From: an uncultured Bacilli bacterium
GTDB taxonomy: Bacteria > Bacillota_I > Bacilli_A > RF39 > UBA660
Reading direction: 5' to 3'
Length of the DNA stretch: 64,000 nucleotides
Assembly: GCA_934120635.1 (NCBI GenBank)
Contig: CAKOUR010000008.1
Coordinates: 22,156-86,155, forward strand
Shown here: positions 25,991 to 36,044 of the stretch, piece after piece
Layout of the letters: each line of letters starts with the position of its first letter
How positions within the stretch are numbered: the stretch's first letter is position 1
The notes under the pieces: generated by a model
The model's database searches: none
Seen by the model: only the letters and a program-made list of their open reading frames with translations
Told to the model about the DNA's origin: nothing
Translations under genes and position numbers: made by a program

Positions 25991-26914
25991 TCACTTTCGT
26001 TTATTTTCACTGACTAAAGTCATTTCTGTTGTCAGTTGTTTTATTCTTTCGATAATTCTTTTGGCTTTTACACGGTCGATTCCTTTGGTTGTTGTTCCAA
26101 AGTGTTCTTCTAAATCTTTAATGGTTAGGTTGGAAGTAAAAAAAGTGGTTAATCCTTCTTGGCTTCTATGTTGAAGAATATTTCCTAATACTTCATCTCG
26201 ACTCCATTCAGTCATTGTTTCTGCTCCAATATCATCGATTAATAGAACTTCAACATTTTTTAGTAGTTTAAATTTTTCATTGTAAGTTTCTGCATTACCA
26301 AAAGATTCTTTTAGGCTTCTTAGTAATTCTGGATAATAAATAATTGCGACTTTATGATTCTTTTTAGCTAGTTCATTTAAGGTTGCTGAGATAAGATAAG
26401 TCTTTCCACATCCAAAATTACCATTTAGGTATAATCCTTTCATTCCTGTTTTGGGGTGATAATTATCAAGAAAATTTTTCAACCATTTGATAATTTCAAA
26501 GCGATTTGGATCGTTAATATCAATATTTTTCATACTAGCTTCTTTAATTTCTTTAGGGATATCGAAAAGATAAATGTTTTCTTTATATTTGTTTCTTTTG
26601 TCTAATTCTTTTTTATATTTACAGGGAATATAATCAAATACTAAATTATTATTTAAAAGTTCTGGATAGTAAACATATCCTGGATAGGAGTTTTTACATT
26701 CTAAAATATTTTTACAATGTTTACAATTCTTTAATTCTTTTGCTGTTTCTTCTAAAGAAGTTGTATATTTCATTAGGTATGATTTTGGCAAGTCGAGTTT
26801 TTCTACAACTTTTTTGAAGGTAGTATTACTTTCTAGTGTTTTTTCATAATCTTCGTCTAGTTTTTGGAGATTTAGATTATATGTTTCATTTAAAACCTCT
26901 TTTATTCCTTTCAT
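25991..26914 (-). CDS. dnaI: Primosomal protein DnaI (helicase loader)
   Basis: This 307-residue AAA+ ATPase has an N-terminal Cys cluster (CKHCKNILEC and a later CKYKK) typical of the DnaI zinc-binding domain that contacts the replicative helicase. Its Walker A is GNFGCGKTYL near residue 167, Walker B is VLLIDDIGAE near residue 225, and a sensor arginine region lies at the C-terminus. It loads the DnaC-type helicase at oriC and at stalled forks. It lies 1 base after dnaB in the conserved dnaB-dnaI order. Confidence 0.93.
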   Translation of the reverse strand: MKGIKEVLNETYNLNLQKLDEDYEKTLESNTTFKKVVEKLDLPKSYLMKYTTSLEETAKELKNCKHCKNILECKNSYPGYVYYPELLNNNLVFDYIPCKYKKELDKRNKYKENIYLFDIPKEIKEASMKNIDINDPNRFEIIKWLKNFLDNYHPKTGMKGLYLNGNFGCGKTYLISATLNELAKKNHKVAIIYYPELLRSLKESFGNAETYNEKFKLLKNVEVLLIDDIGAETMTEWSRDEVLGNILQHRSQEGLTTFFTSNLTIKDLEEHFGTTTKGIDRVKAKRIIERIKQLTTEMTLVSENKRK

Positions 26915-26915
26915 T

Positions 26916-28217
26916 TTATCGATACTCCTTTAGTAAGTCTTGCATTTCTTTTTGTTCTTCTATGCTTGCTTCTTTTTTTTCTATATTTTTATTAAACCAT
27001 TCTGGTACTTTTTCTTCTTTAGGGGTTCTTGTTTTTGTAGGACTTCCTTTTTTATATTTTTTATGTTCTTTTTCTGCTAAACGCATTGCATCATCAACAG
27101 TTTCTATTTTTTGTCGTTGCCATTGTCCAGCGATTGTTTCGGCTAATCCGCGGGTTAATTTATTATTATTTGTCTTTAGGATATAATCTATTAGCACATT
27201 GACAACTCCTGCTTTTAATCCATAATTAAAGATTAAATCTTCTGCTAATTTTAAGTCTCTTGAAGTTGGTTCTGCACCATTATTTTTACTTTTTAATAAA
27301 TCGTAAGGGCTAACGGTTTCAAATGTATAAATCATTTTAGCTCTCTTAGAAGTATCACCAACTGGTTCTTTTAAGTATTCTGGTTGTGTATTATAAACTA
27401 CTGTTGGTAGTAATCCGTGATTATCGAATTGATAGTAGTTGCGGCAAGTTTTTCTTAATTCTTCTTTATTTAGAGTTCCTCTTTCTGTGATACAAATAGG
27501 GATAATATCTTGCATTTTTATGACATCTAAATTATATAAGAAAGAGAGTTGTAAAATTAATTCTTGCGTATCTTTAGTAAAAATTTTATTTTTATCTAGA
27601 CCACTTGGTAAAGAATTGGCTAAGAACTCAAAATCAAAGTTAGTATTAATATTTAACTTTTGGACATTATTTTTCCTAATATCACTATTTACTACTTCAT
27701 AAGAGGTTAATGGTACAGTAGAAAATATTTCTGTAAACGATACAGTTATATCTTGATAATTGTTGGTTGATAATCTTGGTGCTTTGAAGTAATCTAAAAC
27801 TTTTTCATATTCTTTTTTTCCTACATTATTATATAAAACAACATTTAAGATTGGATGATTAAAAAAATCATTTGCTTTAATTGGAGAATATAATTGATAA
27901 ATATAATTTCCTGTTGTATCTTCTTTAAAATACGTTTTTAAAAGTCCGATTGCTTCTAGTTTAAGTCTTGCTTTTTCGATTTCTGATAGCGATATTTGCA
28001 TATTTGTTACTAAGTGATGATGTGTATATTCTGTGCTGATTAATTTTGATTTGTCTAAATCAGACCAAAATGTAAAATATAGCATAACCGCAAGAGGGCC
28101 TATGATTGGTTGATATAACATGGTTAGTATGAGTCTATCTTCTGCTGTAATTATGCTTTTGTTTACTACAATATAAGTATCTGCAGGAGATATTCCTTTT
28201 AAATTTAATTCTTTCAT
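26916..28217 (-). CDS. dnaB: Replication initiation and membrane attachment protein DnaB
   Basis: This 433-residue Gram-positive DnaB (not the helicase) has an N-terminal winged-helix (DRLILTMLYQPIIGPLAVMLY). Its C-terminal DnaD-like domain contains LIFNYGLKAGVVNVLIDYIL and the AETIAGQWQR motif. The end is lysine-rich. It works with DnaD and DnaI in helicase loading. The gene pair dnaB-dnaI is conserved in Bacilli and supports the call. Confidence 0.9.
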   Translation of the reverse strand: MKELNLKGISPADTYIVVNKSIITAEDRLILTMLYQPIIGPLAVMLYFTFWSDLDKSKLISTEYTHHHLVTNMQISLSEIEKARLKLEAIGLLKTYFKEDTTGNYIYQLYSPIKANDFFNHPILNVVLYNNVGKKEYEKVLDYFKAPRLSTNNYQDITVSFTEIFSTVPLTSYEVVNSDIRKNNVQKLNINTNFDFEFLANSLPSGLDKNKIFTKDTQELILQLSFLYNLDVIKMQDIIPICITERGTLNKEELRKTCRNYYQFDNHGLLPTVVYNTQPEYLKEPVGDTSKRAKMIYTFETVSPYDLLKSKNNGAEPTSRDLKLAEDLIFNYGLKAGVVNVLIDYILKTNNNKLTRGLAETIAGQWQRQKIETVDDAMRLAEKEHKKYKKGSPTKTRTPKEEKVPEWFNKNIEKKEASIEEQKEMQDLLKEYR

Positions 28218-28284
28218 ACAACCACTGTCCTCTTAGTTACATTTTATAATAAAAGTGGGGAAAAGTAAAGGTTTATCAAAATAG

Positions 28285-28309
28285 AAAAAAGAACTTTTGT
28301 TGTTCTTTT
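28285..28309. terminator. Terminator between the 725-residue protein gene and dnaB
   Basis: AAAAGAAC and GTTCTTTT arms around AACAAAA, with a T run on the minus strand. The nearest upstream gene on that strand is the 725-residue gene at 28351, so the hairpin most likely ends its transcript. Confidence 0.55.
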
Positions 28310-28350
28310 AAATATTTAAATTACTTATTTATATTTTTATATTTATTAGG

Positions 28351-30528
28351 CTAATTTTGAGGTTTTAGTACTTTTCTTAGTTCTTTATTATTTTCATTTC
28401 TTACTTGATAAGGAGTATAGTTTGTTTTATTTAATTTTTCTAATAAATAAGATATTGTTTTAATTGCTTCTTCTTGAGAGTATGTTCCTTCTTTAATTTT
28501 ATGAATTGTACTTAATAGATAAATTCCTAGTGAAGTATCTGGATTTAATTCTATTGTACTTGTAGTATTGTTTTTCATTGTATAATATTTATCTTTATTT
28601 TCATCAATAATATTAAATATAGTATGAGCTTCTTCTTTATCTATTTCAGATAATACTTGACATATTTGATTATGATTTCTATGTGTTAAACTTTTGTCAG
28701 TTATTTCTTCTTGATAAATAAAAGGAATATTATTTTTTTGAAATATTTCTTTGATATTAGAGCAAAGAACATAGTCTACTAATTGGAAGAAACTTGATAC
28801 TGTGGTAATTTCTTCAGAAGTATTATTCAACTTCTGTAATATAGATATACTATCTTTTAAAATTGGATTTTGGGGATTAGTTTGAATGTCTTTTTCAGAA
28901 AACACTTCATTGATATTGACTAAAGATGATGTAATTTTTAATGGAAGAAGAACGTTATCTTTGGTTAAGGAATAGGAGAAAGATAAGACCGGATAAGTTG
29001 TTTCTTTTTCTAATTTAATTAGTCTTTCTTGATGAGATAATAATTCACTTTCAAATGATAGAAGTTTGCTGTTATCTAAGAGATGGGTAGTAAAGGTGAT
29101 TGTTCCATTTTCATCACAAGAAATAGAAAAGGCTGTATTTTTTCTTTTATTAAACATGAATGTATTTTCTTTTACTAATTCTTTAGATATTCTTTGATAA
29201 TAATTAACTAAGTTAGGGAAAGCAACATTTTTTAAAATGTTTTCTTGTTCTAAAATATTGTATTCTTCTTTTTCTGCTTTTTCTTGATGAAGGGATGAAA
29301 TAATTTCTGATATATCTTCATTTACTTCTGATAAAGATATATATTTTCTTTTCTTACAATAATTGATAAAATCAGATATTTTATCTAAGAATTGCTCTAT
29401 TTCTATCTCTGATAATGGGTTTGTTTGATTGAATATTAATTTTATTATTTCTTTATAAAAACTTGGATCTGTGTATTGAATTCCTTGATTGACTAACTTT
29501 ACTTTGTAGTTTTGAATAAATTTATCTAAAAGATAGAATAATATATGATTATCTTGTCTTGCATATTTAAAGTTATCTATTTGTAAGACTAATTTTTCTA
29601 TTATAGAATAATTTTTATCATCTTCTGATAAGCAAGATAAGATATTGTAATAAGATGATGTATCTAATGTATTATTTTTTACTTCTAATGGTAGATTTTC
29701 TTCAAATAAATGAATAATTTTTTTGATAAAGTTTTTTTCTGTAGTGTTTTCTTTTGGTAGAGTACGAAGATAGTTTTTTAAAACATCTTTTCCAAGTAAA
29801 CATACTTCTTCTTTTGCAAATTCTGGTAATTTATTTATTTCTTTAAATATTTTAGTAATATCTTCTGGTATAAAATGATTTAATCCTTCACCATACTTTT
29901 TTAAATAAATTCCATGACATAATTCATTTAATAAATCAGATAATTTTTGATTTAAGTTTGTTTGGTAAGTAAAATAGTCAGTAAAGTCTTTTAATTGTTT
30001 TATATTTTCTTGTTCTTTAGATTGTTTATTCATTTCTTCTTGTTTTTTCTCTATTTTGATTAACTTATTGATGTATTTTAAGATTAACTTACTTTTTTTG
30101 TATTCTAGATTTGCGATGGATACTTTTTCTTTTAATTGTTGATATTTTTCTAGTTCTAGATGTTGTCGTAATACTTTTTTGTTTTTTCGTAAATCTAATG
30201 AAATATTATTTTCTTTAGCAATTTTTTGAACTACTTCATTGATTATTTCTTTTTTCTTTTGATAGTTTTTTATATTATTTAGTAGATAAATATCTTTTAA
30301 TTTATATAAACTAGATAGTCTTTTTGATATTTTTTCTTCATTTAAGTAATTAATAAATAAAGTTAATTCTTCTTTTGATAAAAAATAATTTATCATTATG
30401 ATATTTAATAAATATTTTCTTTTTATTGTTTCTTTTTTCCCGTTTTGATCTTTATTTTCCTGTTCTAATTCGCTTATTTTTTTTAATAGTTCTTGTACTT
30501 TTGTTACATCTACATCTTTAGACATCAT
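28351..30528 (-). CDS. Large helical cytoplasmic protein of unknown function
   Basis: The 725-residue product is strongly charged and helical throughout, with coiled-coil-like stretches (SKLILKYINKLIKIEKKQEE, near residue 150). It shows no signal peptide or membrane helix and no recognisable enzymatic motif. The start ATG follows AAAGGAG. It lies between dnaB and aspS with terminators on both sides, so it is a single-gene unit. I cannot assign a family. Length and intact frame in a dense region show that it is a real gene. Confidence 0.6.
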   Translation of the reverse strand: MMSKDVDVTKVQELLKKISELEQENKDQNGKKETIKRKYLLNIIMINYFLSKEELTLFINYLNEEKISKRLSSLYKLKDIYLLNNIKNYQKKKEIINEVVQKIAKENNISLDLRKNKKVLRQHLELEKYQQLKEKVSIANLEYKKSKLILKYINKLIKIEKKQEEMNKQSKEQENIKQLKDFTDYFTYQTNLNQKLSDLLNELCHGIYLKKYGEGLNHFIPEDITKIFKEINKLPEFAKEEVCLLGKDVLKNYLRTLPKENTTEKNFIKKIIHLFEENLPLEVKNNTLDTSSYYNILSCLSEDDKNYSIIEKLVLQIDNFKYARQDNHILFYLLDKFIQNYKVKLVNQGIQYTDPSFYKEIIKLIFNQTNPLSEIEIEQFLDKISDFINYCKKRKYISLSEVNEDISEIISSLHQEKAEKEEYNILEQENILKNVAFPNLVNYYQRISKELVKENTFMFNKRKNTAFSISCDENGTITFTTHLLDNSKLLSFESELLSHQERLIKLEKETTYPVLSFSYSLTKDNVLLPLKITSSLVNINEVFSEKDIQTNPQNPILKDSISILQKLNNTSEEITTVSSFFQLVDYVLCSNIKEIFQKNNIPFIYQEEITDKSLTHRNHNQICQVLSEIDKEEAHTIFNIIDENKDKYYTMKNNTTSTIELNPDTSLGIYLLSTIHKIKEGTYSQEEAIKTISYLLEKLNKTNYTPYQVRNENNKELRKVLKPQN

Positions 30529-30664
30529 TCATTCTCCTTTTTTCAATTTTACTATAGCACAAAACATTTGTATTAGGAATAATATTTACTAGGAAGTAAA
30601 AAGAGTTTTAAGTATTATTTAAATAAAATACTTATCTTTATTTTATCTTTTTAATGAAGTATAT

Positions 30665-30700
30665 AAAAAATAAGATAACTTGGGATATTATCTTATTTTA
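30665..30700 (-). terminator. Terminator of gatCAB-aspS operon
   Basis: AAAATAAGATAA pairs with TTATCTTATTTT across TATCCCAAG, with a T run on the minus strand. It overlaps the aspS stop. Confidence 0.85.
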
Positions 30701-32433
30701 ATGTGTAATTCTCTTAATTGGGCTTCTGTTAATTCAGAAGGTGAACCCATTAGGTTATCAATGCCGCTGGCACTTGTTGGGAAAGCTTGTACTTCTCTTA
30801 GATTGTCTACATCATTTAAAAGCATAATCATTCTGTCAATTCCAGGAGCCATTCCTCCATGAGGGGGAGCACCATATTTGAAGGCATTGTATAAAGAAGA
30901 AAATCTTTCTTTAACAATATCTTTAGAGTATCCTACTTTTTCAAAGGCTAATTCTAAGCAGTCTAAGTCGTGATTTCTTAAAGCCCCACTAGACATTTCG
31001 TAGCCATTGCAAACAAAATCGTATTGGTACGCTACGACATCATCTAAATTGTCGGTTTTTAAGGCTTCTATTCCTCCTTTAGGCATACTAAATGGGTTAT
31101 GACAGAAATCATATTTCTTTTCTTCATCATTATATTCAAACATTGGAAAATCATTAATGATACAAAATTCATAAGTATTTTCATCGATTAAATTACATTT
31201 ATTTCCAAGGTAAGTTCTGATTAAACCTGCATATTTGGCAGCATTTTTTTCTTTTTTATTGGCAATAAAGAAAAGGACGCTGTTGATTTGAAGATTTGTT
31301 TTTTCAATTAGATTTTTTCTTTCTTCATCCGTTAAGAATTTGTCGATTGGTCCTTTTAGGGAACCATCTTCTGTTAAAGTTACATAGCCAATTCCTGGCA
31401 TACCGATTGATGAGGCATAATCGACGATTTCATTAAACCAACTATTGGAGTTTGTTCCTATTTCATCTACTTTAATTGCTCTGATTGTTGATTTTTGGAA
31501 TGGTTTAAAAGTAGTATCTTTTAAATATTCTGTAATATCAATAATCTCTAAGGGATTTCTTAAGTCTGGTTTATCTGTTCCATACTTTAACATGGATTCT
31601 TTATAAGGAATTCTTTTGAAGGGTAGGGGAGATACTTTTTTATTAGAAAAGTGGGTAAAGATATCATAGAATATTTTTTCTCCTACTTTGTAAATATCTT
31701 CTTCTTCAACGAAAGACATTTCAAAATCTAATTGATAGAATTCTAGGGTTCTATCTGCTCTTGAATCTTCATCACGGAAACATGGGGCAATTTGATAATA
31801 TTTATCTATGCCTCCTACCATTAATAGTTCTTTATAAATTTGTGGAGCTTGAGGTAGAGCATAAAATTTTCCTGGATATTTCCTTGATGGAATTACAAAG
31901 TCTCTAGCACCTTCTGGAGAAGAGGCTGTAATAATTGGAGTTTGTACTTCTAGGAATCCTAAGTCATCCATTTCATGACGAATGAATTTTAATAGTTCTG
32001 CTCTTCTTTGAATATTTTTTCTGACCTTTTTATTTCTTAAATCTAAATAACGATATTTAAGTCGTAATTCTTCACTGACTTCATGAGAAGTTTTTACTTC
32101 AAAAGGAAGTACATTTAACGATTTTCCTAAAAGAGTAATTTTGGTTACTAATAATTCGATAGTTCCAGTTTCTAGGTTAGGGTTGTAATCTTCTTCAGCT
32201 CTTTTTCTTAATTTTCCTTCTACTGTTACAGTTGATTCTTTGGTATAGCCATTAAACATTTTATCGTCATTGCTAACTAATTGGATGGTTCCTGTTTCAT
32301 CTCTTAAATCTAAGAAGATGATTCCTCCATGGTCTCTAATATTTTCAATCCATCCTGATAGGGTAAATGTTTTATCAATGTCCGATTCCGTTAGCGTTCC
32401 ACAGTAAGAAGTTCTATACTTATTTTTAATCAT
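30688..32433 (-). CDS. aspS: Aspartate--tRNA ligase (probably non-discriminating)
   Basis: The 581-residue product starts at ATG 32433, 8 bases after GAGG. A longer frame begins inside the Shine-Dalgarno site. It has an N-terminal OB fold (FTLSGWIENIRDHGGIIFLDLRD), class II motif 2 (CFRDEDSRADRTLEFYQLDFE) and motif 3 (GGMAPGIDRMIMLL). The size fits the bacterial type with a GAD insertion. It is last in the gatC-gatA-gatB-aspS operon under a T-box with an Asn-type specifier. This suggests that AspRS charges tRNA-Asn with Asp for conversion by GatCAB. Non-discrimination is inferred from context. Confidence 0.95.
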   Translation of the reverse strand: MIKNKYRTSYCGTLTESDIDKTFTLSGWIENIRDHGGIIFLDLRDETGTIQLVSNDDKMFNGYTKESTVTVEGKLRKRAEEDYNPNLETGTIELLVTKITLLGKSLNVLPFEVKTSHEVSEELRLKYRYLDLRNKKVRKNIQRRAELLKFIRHEMDDLGFLEVQTPIITASSPEGARDFVIPSRKYPGKFYALPQAPQIYKELLMVGGIDKYYQIAPCFRDEDSRADRTLEFYQLDFEMSFVEEEDIYKVGEKIFYDIFTHFSNKKVSPLPFKRIPYKESMLKYGTDKPDLRNPLEIIDITEYLKDTTFKPFQKSTIRAIKVDEIGTNSNSWFNEIVDYASSIGMPGIGYVTLTEDGSLKGPIDKFLTDEERKNLIEKTNLQINSVLFFIANKKEKNAAKYAGLIRTYLGNKCNLIDENTYEFCIINDFPMFEYNDEEKKYDFCHNPFSMPKGGIEALKTDNLDDVVAYQYDFVCNGYEMSSGALRNHDLDCLELAFEKVGYSKDIVKERFSSLYNAFKYGAPPHGGMAPGIDRMIMLLNDVDNLREVQAFPTSASGIDNLMGSPSELTEAQLRELHIKIR

Positions 32434-32484
32434 GGTTTTCACCTCTTTCTTAGTTTCTTCTTTTATTAAAGATAAGTTATTTTG

Positions 32485-32510
32485 AAGTATTTTTTGAATA
32501 TAAAATACTT
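32485..32510. repeat. Inverted pair of the recurrent AAGTATTTT word between gatB and aspS
   Basis: AAGTATTTT (32485-32493) faces AAAATACTT (32502-32510), giving a hairpin with a 9-bp AT-rich stem in the gatB-aspS gap. The same word recurs in many intergenic regions of the window. Confidence 0.5.
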
Positions 32511-33963
32511 ATTTATCTAATTCTTGTTTTAATATTTTGGCACTTAAGGCTGGGTTCGCTTTACCACGTGTTTTTTTCATGACTTGACCGACGAAGTAAT
32601 CAAATAGTTTAGGATTTTTCTTGTAAGATTCTAATTGAGTAGGGTTTTCTTCGATGACTTCTTTTATAATTTTAGTTAACTCTCCTTCATCTGTTATTTG
32701 GCTCATTCCTAGTTCAGATACTAGTTTAACAGGATCTTTTTCTTCTTCTAATGATTTGGTTAATACTTCTTTGGCTTGTTTACCTGAAATTTTAGAACTT
32801 TCTACTAAATCGATTAAGCCTTTTAACATTTTTGGAGTTAAGAATAATTCTTCGATTGTTTTTTCCATTTTATTTAAGTGGCCTAAGATAATACTATTTA
32901 TCCAGTTAGCGGCACTTTGTGGATTAGCACCTAGAGATACGGTTTCTTCAAAATAGTCGGCTAATGGTTTTTCTTTGACAATGATTTTTGCATCTCTTGG
33001 GGAAACACCTAATTCATTAATATATTTATCTCTTCTTTCCGTTGCTAAAGGTGGGATTGTGGCTTTAATTTCTTCTAACCATTTTTTATCTAATTTAAAT
33101 TTTGGAATATTTGGTTCAACAAAATATTTATAATCAATGGCATCTACTTTGCTACGCATATAGATTGTTGTTCCAGACTCTTCATCAAAGCGTCTAGTTT
33201 GTTGTTCCATTTCATCATATTTTCCATCTTCTTTTAATTCAATTTGACGTTTAATTTCATAGTTGATTGCATCTCTTACGCCACCAAAAGAGTTAACATT
33301 TTTAATTTCTATTTTCGTTCCCCAGTTCTTTGGATCTTTTTCATCTAAAGATGCATCCATAATAGAAACATTAACATCACATCTGATTTGTCCTTTTTTA
33401 GAGTCTGCTTCTGAAATATTTGCATATTGATAAATGGAACGCATTGTTTCTAGGAAAGATACTGCTTCTTCTGCAGAATGAAAGTCTGGTTCTGTTACTA
33501 GTTCTAGTAGAGGAACACCTGCTCTATTATAGTTAATTGTAGTGGTATCTTCATGGTGTGTTGAAGAGGCAGCATCTTCTTCTAAGTGAATATTATTTAC
33601 TCGAATGGTTTTTGTTTCTTCTCCAACTTCATAAGTTAGTTCTCCATAGATTCCTACAGGTGCTGGTTTAGTTTCTTGTGTAATTTGAAATCCTTTGGGT
33701 AAATCTGGATAGTAATAATTTTTTCTTTCAAAATAAATATATTCTGGTTGTTTACAGTTTAAAATGATACTAGCCATTAGGGCTTTTCGAACAGCTTCTT
33801 TATTGACTACTGGTAAAGTTCCTGGGAAAGCCATATCAACAGGACGAATATTTGTATTAGGTGTATCATCGTATGAATTTTTTGCTGAAGAAAATACTTT
33901 AGTATTAGTTTTACTGATTTCACAGTGCATTTCTAAACCAATTAATACTTTATATTTATCCAT
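32509..33963 (-). CDS. gatB: Aspartyl/glutamyl-tRNA amidotransferase subunit B
   Basis: This 484-residue GatB has the N-terminal signature YKVLIGLEMHCEISKTNTKVFS, and YYPDLPKGFQITQ and VPLLELVTEPD in the catalytic cradle. A C-terminal Yqey-like helical tail ends VMKKTRGKANPALSAKIL. It activates Asp or Glu on mischarged tRNA, while GatA supplies ammonia. The ATG overlaps the gatA stop by one base (TAATG). Confidence 0.97.
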   Translation of the reverse strand: MDKYKVLIGLEMHCEISKTNTKVFSSAKNSYDDTPNTNIRPVDMAFPGTLPVVNKEAVRKALMASIILNCKQPEYIYFERKNYYYPDLPKGFQITQETKPAPVGIYGELTYEVGEETKTIRVNNIHLEEDAASSTHHEDTTTINYNRAGVPLLELVTEPDFHSAEEAVSFLETMRSIYQYANISEADSKKGQIRCDVNVSIMDASLDEKDPKNWGTKIEIKNVNSFGGVRDAINYEIKRQIELKEDGKYDEMEQQTRRFDEESGTTIYMRSKVDAIDYKYFVEPNIPKFKLDKKWLEEIKATIPPLATERRDKYINELGVSPRDAKIIVKEKPLADYFEETVSLGANPQSAANWINSIILGHLNKMEKTIEELFLTPKMLKGLIDLVESSKISGKQAKEVLTKSLEEEKDPVKLVSELGMSQITDEGELTKIIKEVIEENPTQLESYKKNPKLFDYFVGQVMKKTRGKANPALSAKILKQELDK

Positions 33964-35420
33964 TATTCTCCTCCTTTACTTGTTTGATTTTTATAGCCTA
34001 AGATATTTTCAATGGCATAGGCGATATTTAAAACATTTGCATCATCATAGCAAGCACCAGTTAAGTTTAAAGCTACTGGTAGGCCATCAATAAAGCCATC
34101 TGGTATGGTAATCGATGGAAATCCTCCAAAGTTACCAACTTGTAGGTGTTCTTCTAATGGAGCAGTATCTTTATCTAAGATATCTATTGAACCATCTAAG
34201 TGTTTCGCTGGTCCACTTCCTACTGGTAAGATAACAGCATCATATTTTTCAAATAAATGTTTCCAAGTATCTACTAGTAGTCTTCTTACTCTTTGGGCAT
34301 TATGGAAATAACGATCTTTATTTTCTTTTTGTAGAACATAAGAACCTATTACAAATCTTCTTTTAATTAATGGCGAAAAGTTTTTAGTACGATAATCTTT
34401 CATCATATCGATGTAATTTTCTCCTTCTCCTCTAGGACCAAAGATAAATCCAGTTAAGTTTGACATATTAGAAGTGGCTTCAGCACATGAAATAACGACG
34501 TATACAGAGGCTAGTGCATTTAATAGTGTTTTATCTACCGATACTTCTTCTACTTCAATGCCTAATGATTTTACTTTTTCTAGTGTGTTAGCAAAATTTT
34601 CTAGATGTTCTTTTAAAGTAGCAGAAGCATTAGGATAAGAAGAAATATCACATAATTCTTTGATGTAACATAATTTTTTACCTTTAACTTCACCTGTTAG
34701 AGAACTTGCTAAATTGATATTAGAAGAATTCCAAGAAGTCATGTCGTATTTGTCTTTTCCTTTCATAGCATCTACTACAATGGCAGCGTCTTTTACATTT
34801 CTAGTTAAGGCTCCACAATGATCTAGAGAACTTGCAAATGGGAAAAGTCCATAACGAGAAATCATTCCGTAAGTTGGTTTATAGCCAACAATTCCACAGT
34901 AAGCGGCAGGTTTTCTGATAGAGTCACCTGTATCAGATCCAGTAGCGTAAGGAAATACTCCGGCAGCAACGGCAGCAGCAGATCCAGCAGAAGATCCTGC
35001 ACACATTCTTGTTGTATCCCAAGGATTTTTAACAATTCCTGTATGTCCTGTTGTTCCGGTTCCACCCATTCCAAATTCATCCATTACGGTTTTTCCAACA
35101 GCAACTGCTCCATGACGTTCTAGATTTTCAATAGCGGTTGCCGTAAAGAAAGGAATGTAATCTTTTAAGGTATTAGAAGAACCTGTACTTAGTATTCCTT
35201 TGGTACTGTAATTATCTTTTATTCCGTAAGGAATACCTGATAAGACGTCTTCCGTTACTTTTTGTTCTTTTGCATCATCTAGAATGGTAACAAAAGCATT
35301 GCATTTTTCTTGTAATTCGTGTGATTTTTTTAATGATTCTTGAATTAATTCTTTACTAGTTACTTCATCTTTTTTTAAGGCTTCATGTATTTCTTCAATT
35401 GATTTATTCATATATTCCAT
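33963..35420 (-). CDS. gatA: Aspartyl/glutamyl-tRNA amidotransferase subunit A
   Basis: This protein of 485 residues starts at ATG 35420, one base after the gatC stop. A longer frame would run back into gatC. It is an amidase-signature enzyme with GIPYGIKDN (catalytic Lys), GSSAGSAAAVAAG and GSDTGDSIRKPAA (Ser-Ser-Lys triad). It hydrolyses Gln and channels ammonia to GatB for Asp-tRNA(Asn) or Glu-tRNA(Gln) amidation. The Shine-Dalgarno site AAAGGTGGTG is within gatC. Confidence 0.97.
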   Translation of the reverse strand: MEYMNKSIEEIHEALKKDEVTSKELIQESLKKSHELQEKCNAFVTILDDAKEQKVTEDVLSGIPYGIKDNYSTKGILSTGSSNTLKDYIPFFTATAIENLERHGAVAVGKTVMDEFGMGGTGTTGHTGIVKNPWDTTRMCAGSSAGSAAAVAAGVFPYATGSDTGDSIRKPAAYCGIVGYKPTYGMISRYGLFPFASSLDHCGALTRNVKDAAIVVDAMKGKDKYDMTSWNSSNINLASSLTGEVKGKKLCYIKELCDISSYPNASATLKEHLENFANTLEKVKSLGIEVEEVSVDKTLLNALASVYVVISCAEATSNMSNLTGFIFGPRGEGENYIDMMKDYRTKNFSPLIKRRFVIGSYVLQKENKDRYFHNAQRVRRLLVDTWKHLFEKYDAVILPVGSGPAKHLDGSIDILDKDTAPLEEHLQVGNFGGFPSITIPDGFIDGLPVALNLTGACYDDANVLNIAYAIENILGYKNQTSKGGE

Positions 35421-35421
35421 A

Positions 35422-35718
35422 TTATCCCACCACCTTTGGTACTTGTACTTCTCTTTCGGTTCTGTCGTCACAGTTTTGTAATAACTCTTCAATTGGGATA
35501 GATTCTTCTACTTCATCTTCCCTTAATTCATAAATAAAATTATCTAGACAATGTGTCATTGGTTCTACTTGTTCAATATCTTTGATGTCATTAATTTTGT
35601 TAATATTTTCATCGATAATGGCAAATTCATCTAAAACCATCTTTGTTTCTTCCTCGGTTAAGCCAATTAAAAGTTTTTCGGCATAATCATTTACCATTTC
35701 TTTTGTAAATTTACTCAT
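35422..35718 (-). CDS. gatC: Aspartyl/glutamyl-tRNA amidotransferase subunit C
   Basis: This 98-residue GatC begins VNDYAEKLLIGLTEEETKMV after a short N-terminus and ends with the EVQVPKVVG tail. It wraps around GatA and GatB to stabilise the complex. It is first in the operon and directly follows the T-box terminator. A copy of AAGTATTTT precedes its Shine-Dalgarno site. Confidence 0.95.
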   Translation of the reverse strand: MSKFTKEMVNDYAEKLLIGLTEEETKMVLDEFAIIDENINKINDIKDIEQVEPMTHCLDNFIYELREDEVEESIPIEELLQNCDDRTEREVQVPKVVG

Positions 35719-35769
35719 CTTTCTCTTCCTTTCTTAAAATACTTATATTTTTTTTGCATGAATATAAAA

Positions 35770-36040
35770 ATAAAACAGTAATTCATCTCCTTAACTTTTA
35801 TAAGTTAAAGGGACGAACTACTGTTTAGTCCGCGGTACCACCCTTATTATCATGGCCGATCGCTTTATCTGAAAAATTCAGAAAGAGGATAACGGGTAAT
35901 TCCCGGCTTAAATTACTTACATATTCACCTAAGCACTCCAAAGTGTTATTCATAGTATATTTTATGTTAGTTCTCACCTTATCTAACTCTCTTCTAATAA
36001 AAGGGATACTACTACTTCTCTTCTTCATTGCGTTAACGAT
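35770..36040 (-). promoter_or_regulatory. T-box riboswitch, predicted Asn (AAC) specifier, controlling gatCAB-aspS
   Basis: The minus-strand leader has the T-box core GGGTGGTACCGCGG (about 35842-35829) and a Stem I with AGTAGTA on the 5' side and GAATAACA on the 3' side. By comparison with well-studied T-boxes the specifier triplet is AAC (35947-35945, Asn). A long terminator (AAACAGTA...TACTGTTT, with TTTTATTTTT) lies at about 35773-35825, alternative to the antiterminator. Uncharged tRNA-Asn should promote read-through into gatC. There is no protein-coding gene in this 374-base gap. Confidence 0.93.
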
Positions 36041-36044
36041 AAAA

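Noticed and set aside
34862..35080. Minus-strand open frame inside gatA
   Set aside because: It lies in another frame of a well-conserved gene and shows repeated low-complexity Leu/Ile, typical of shadows.
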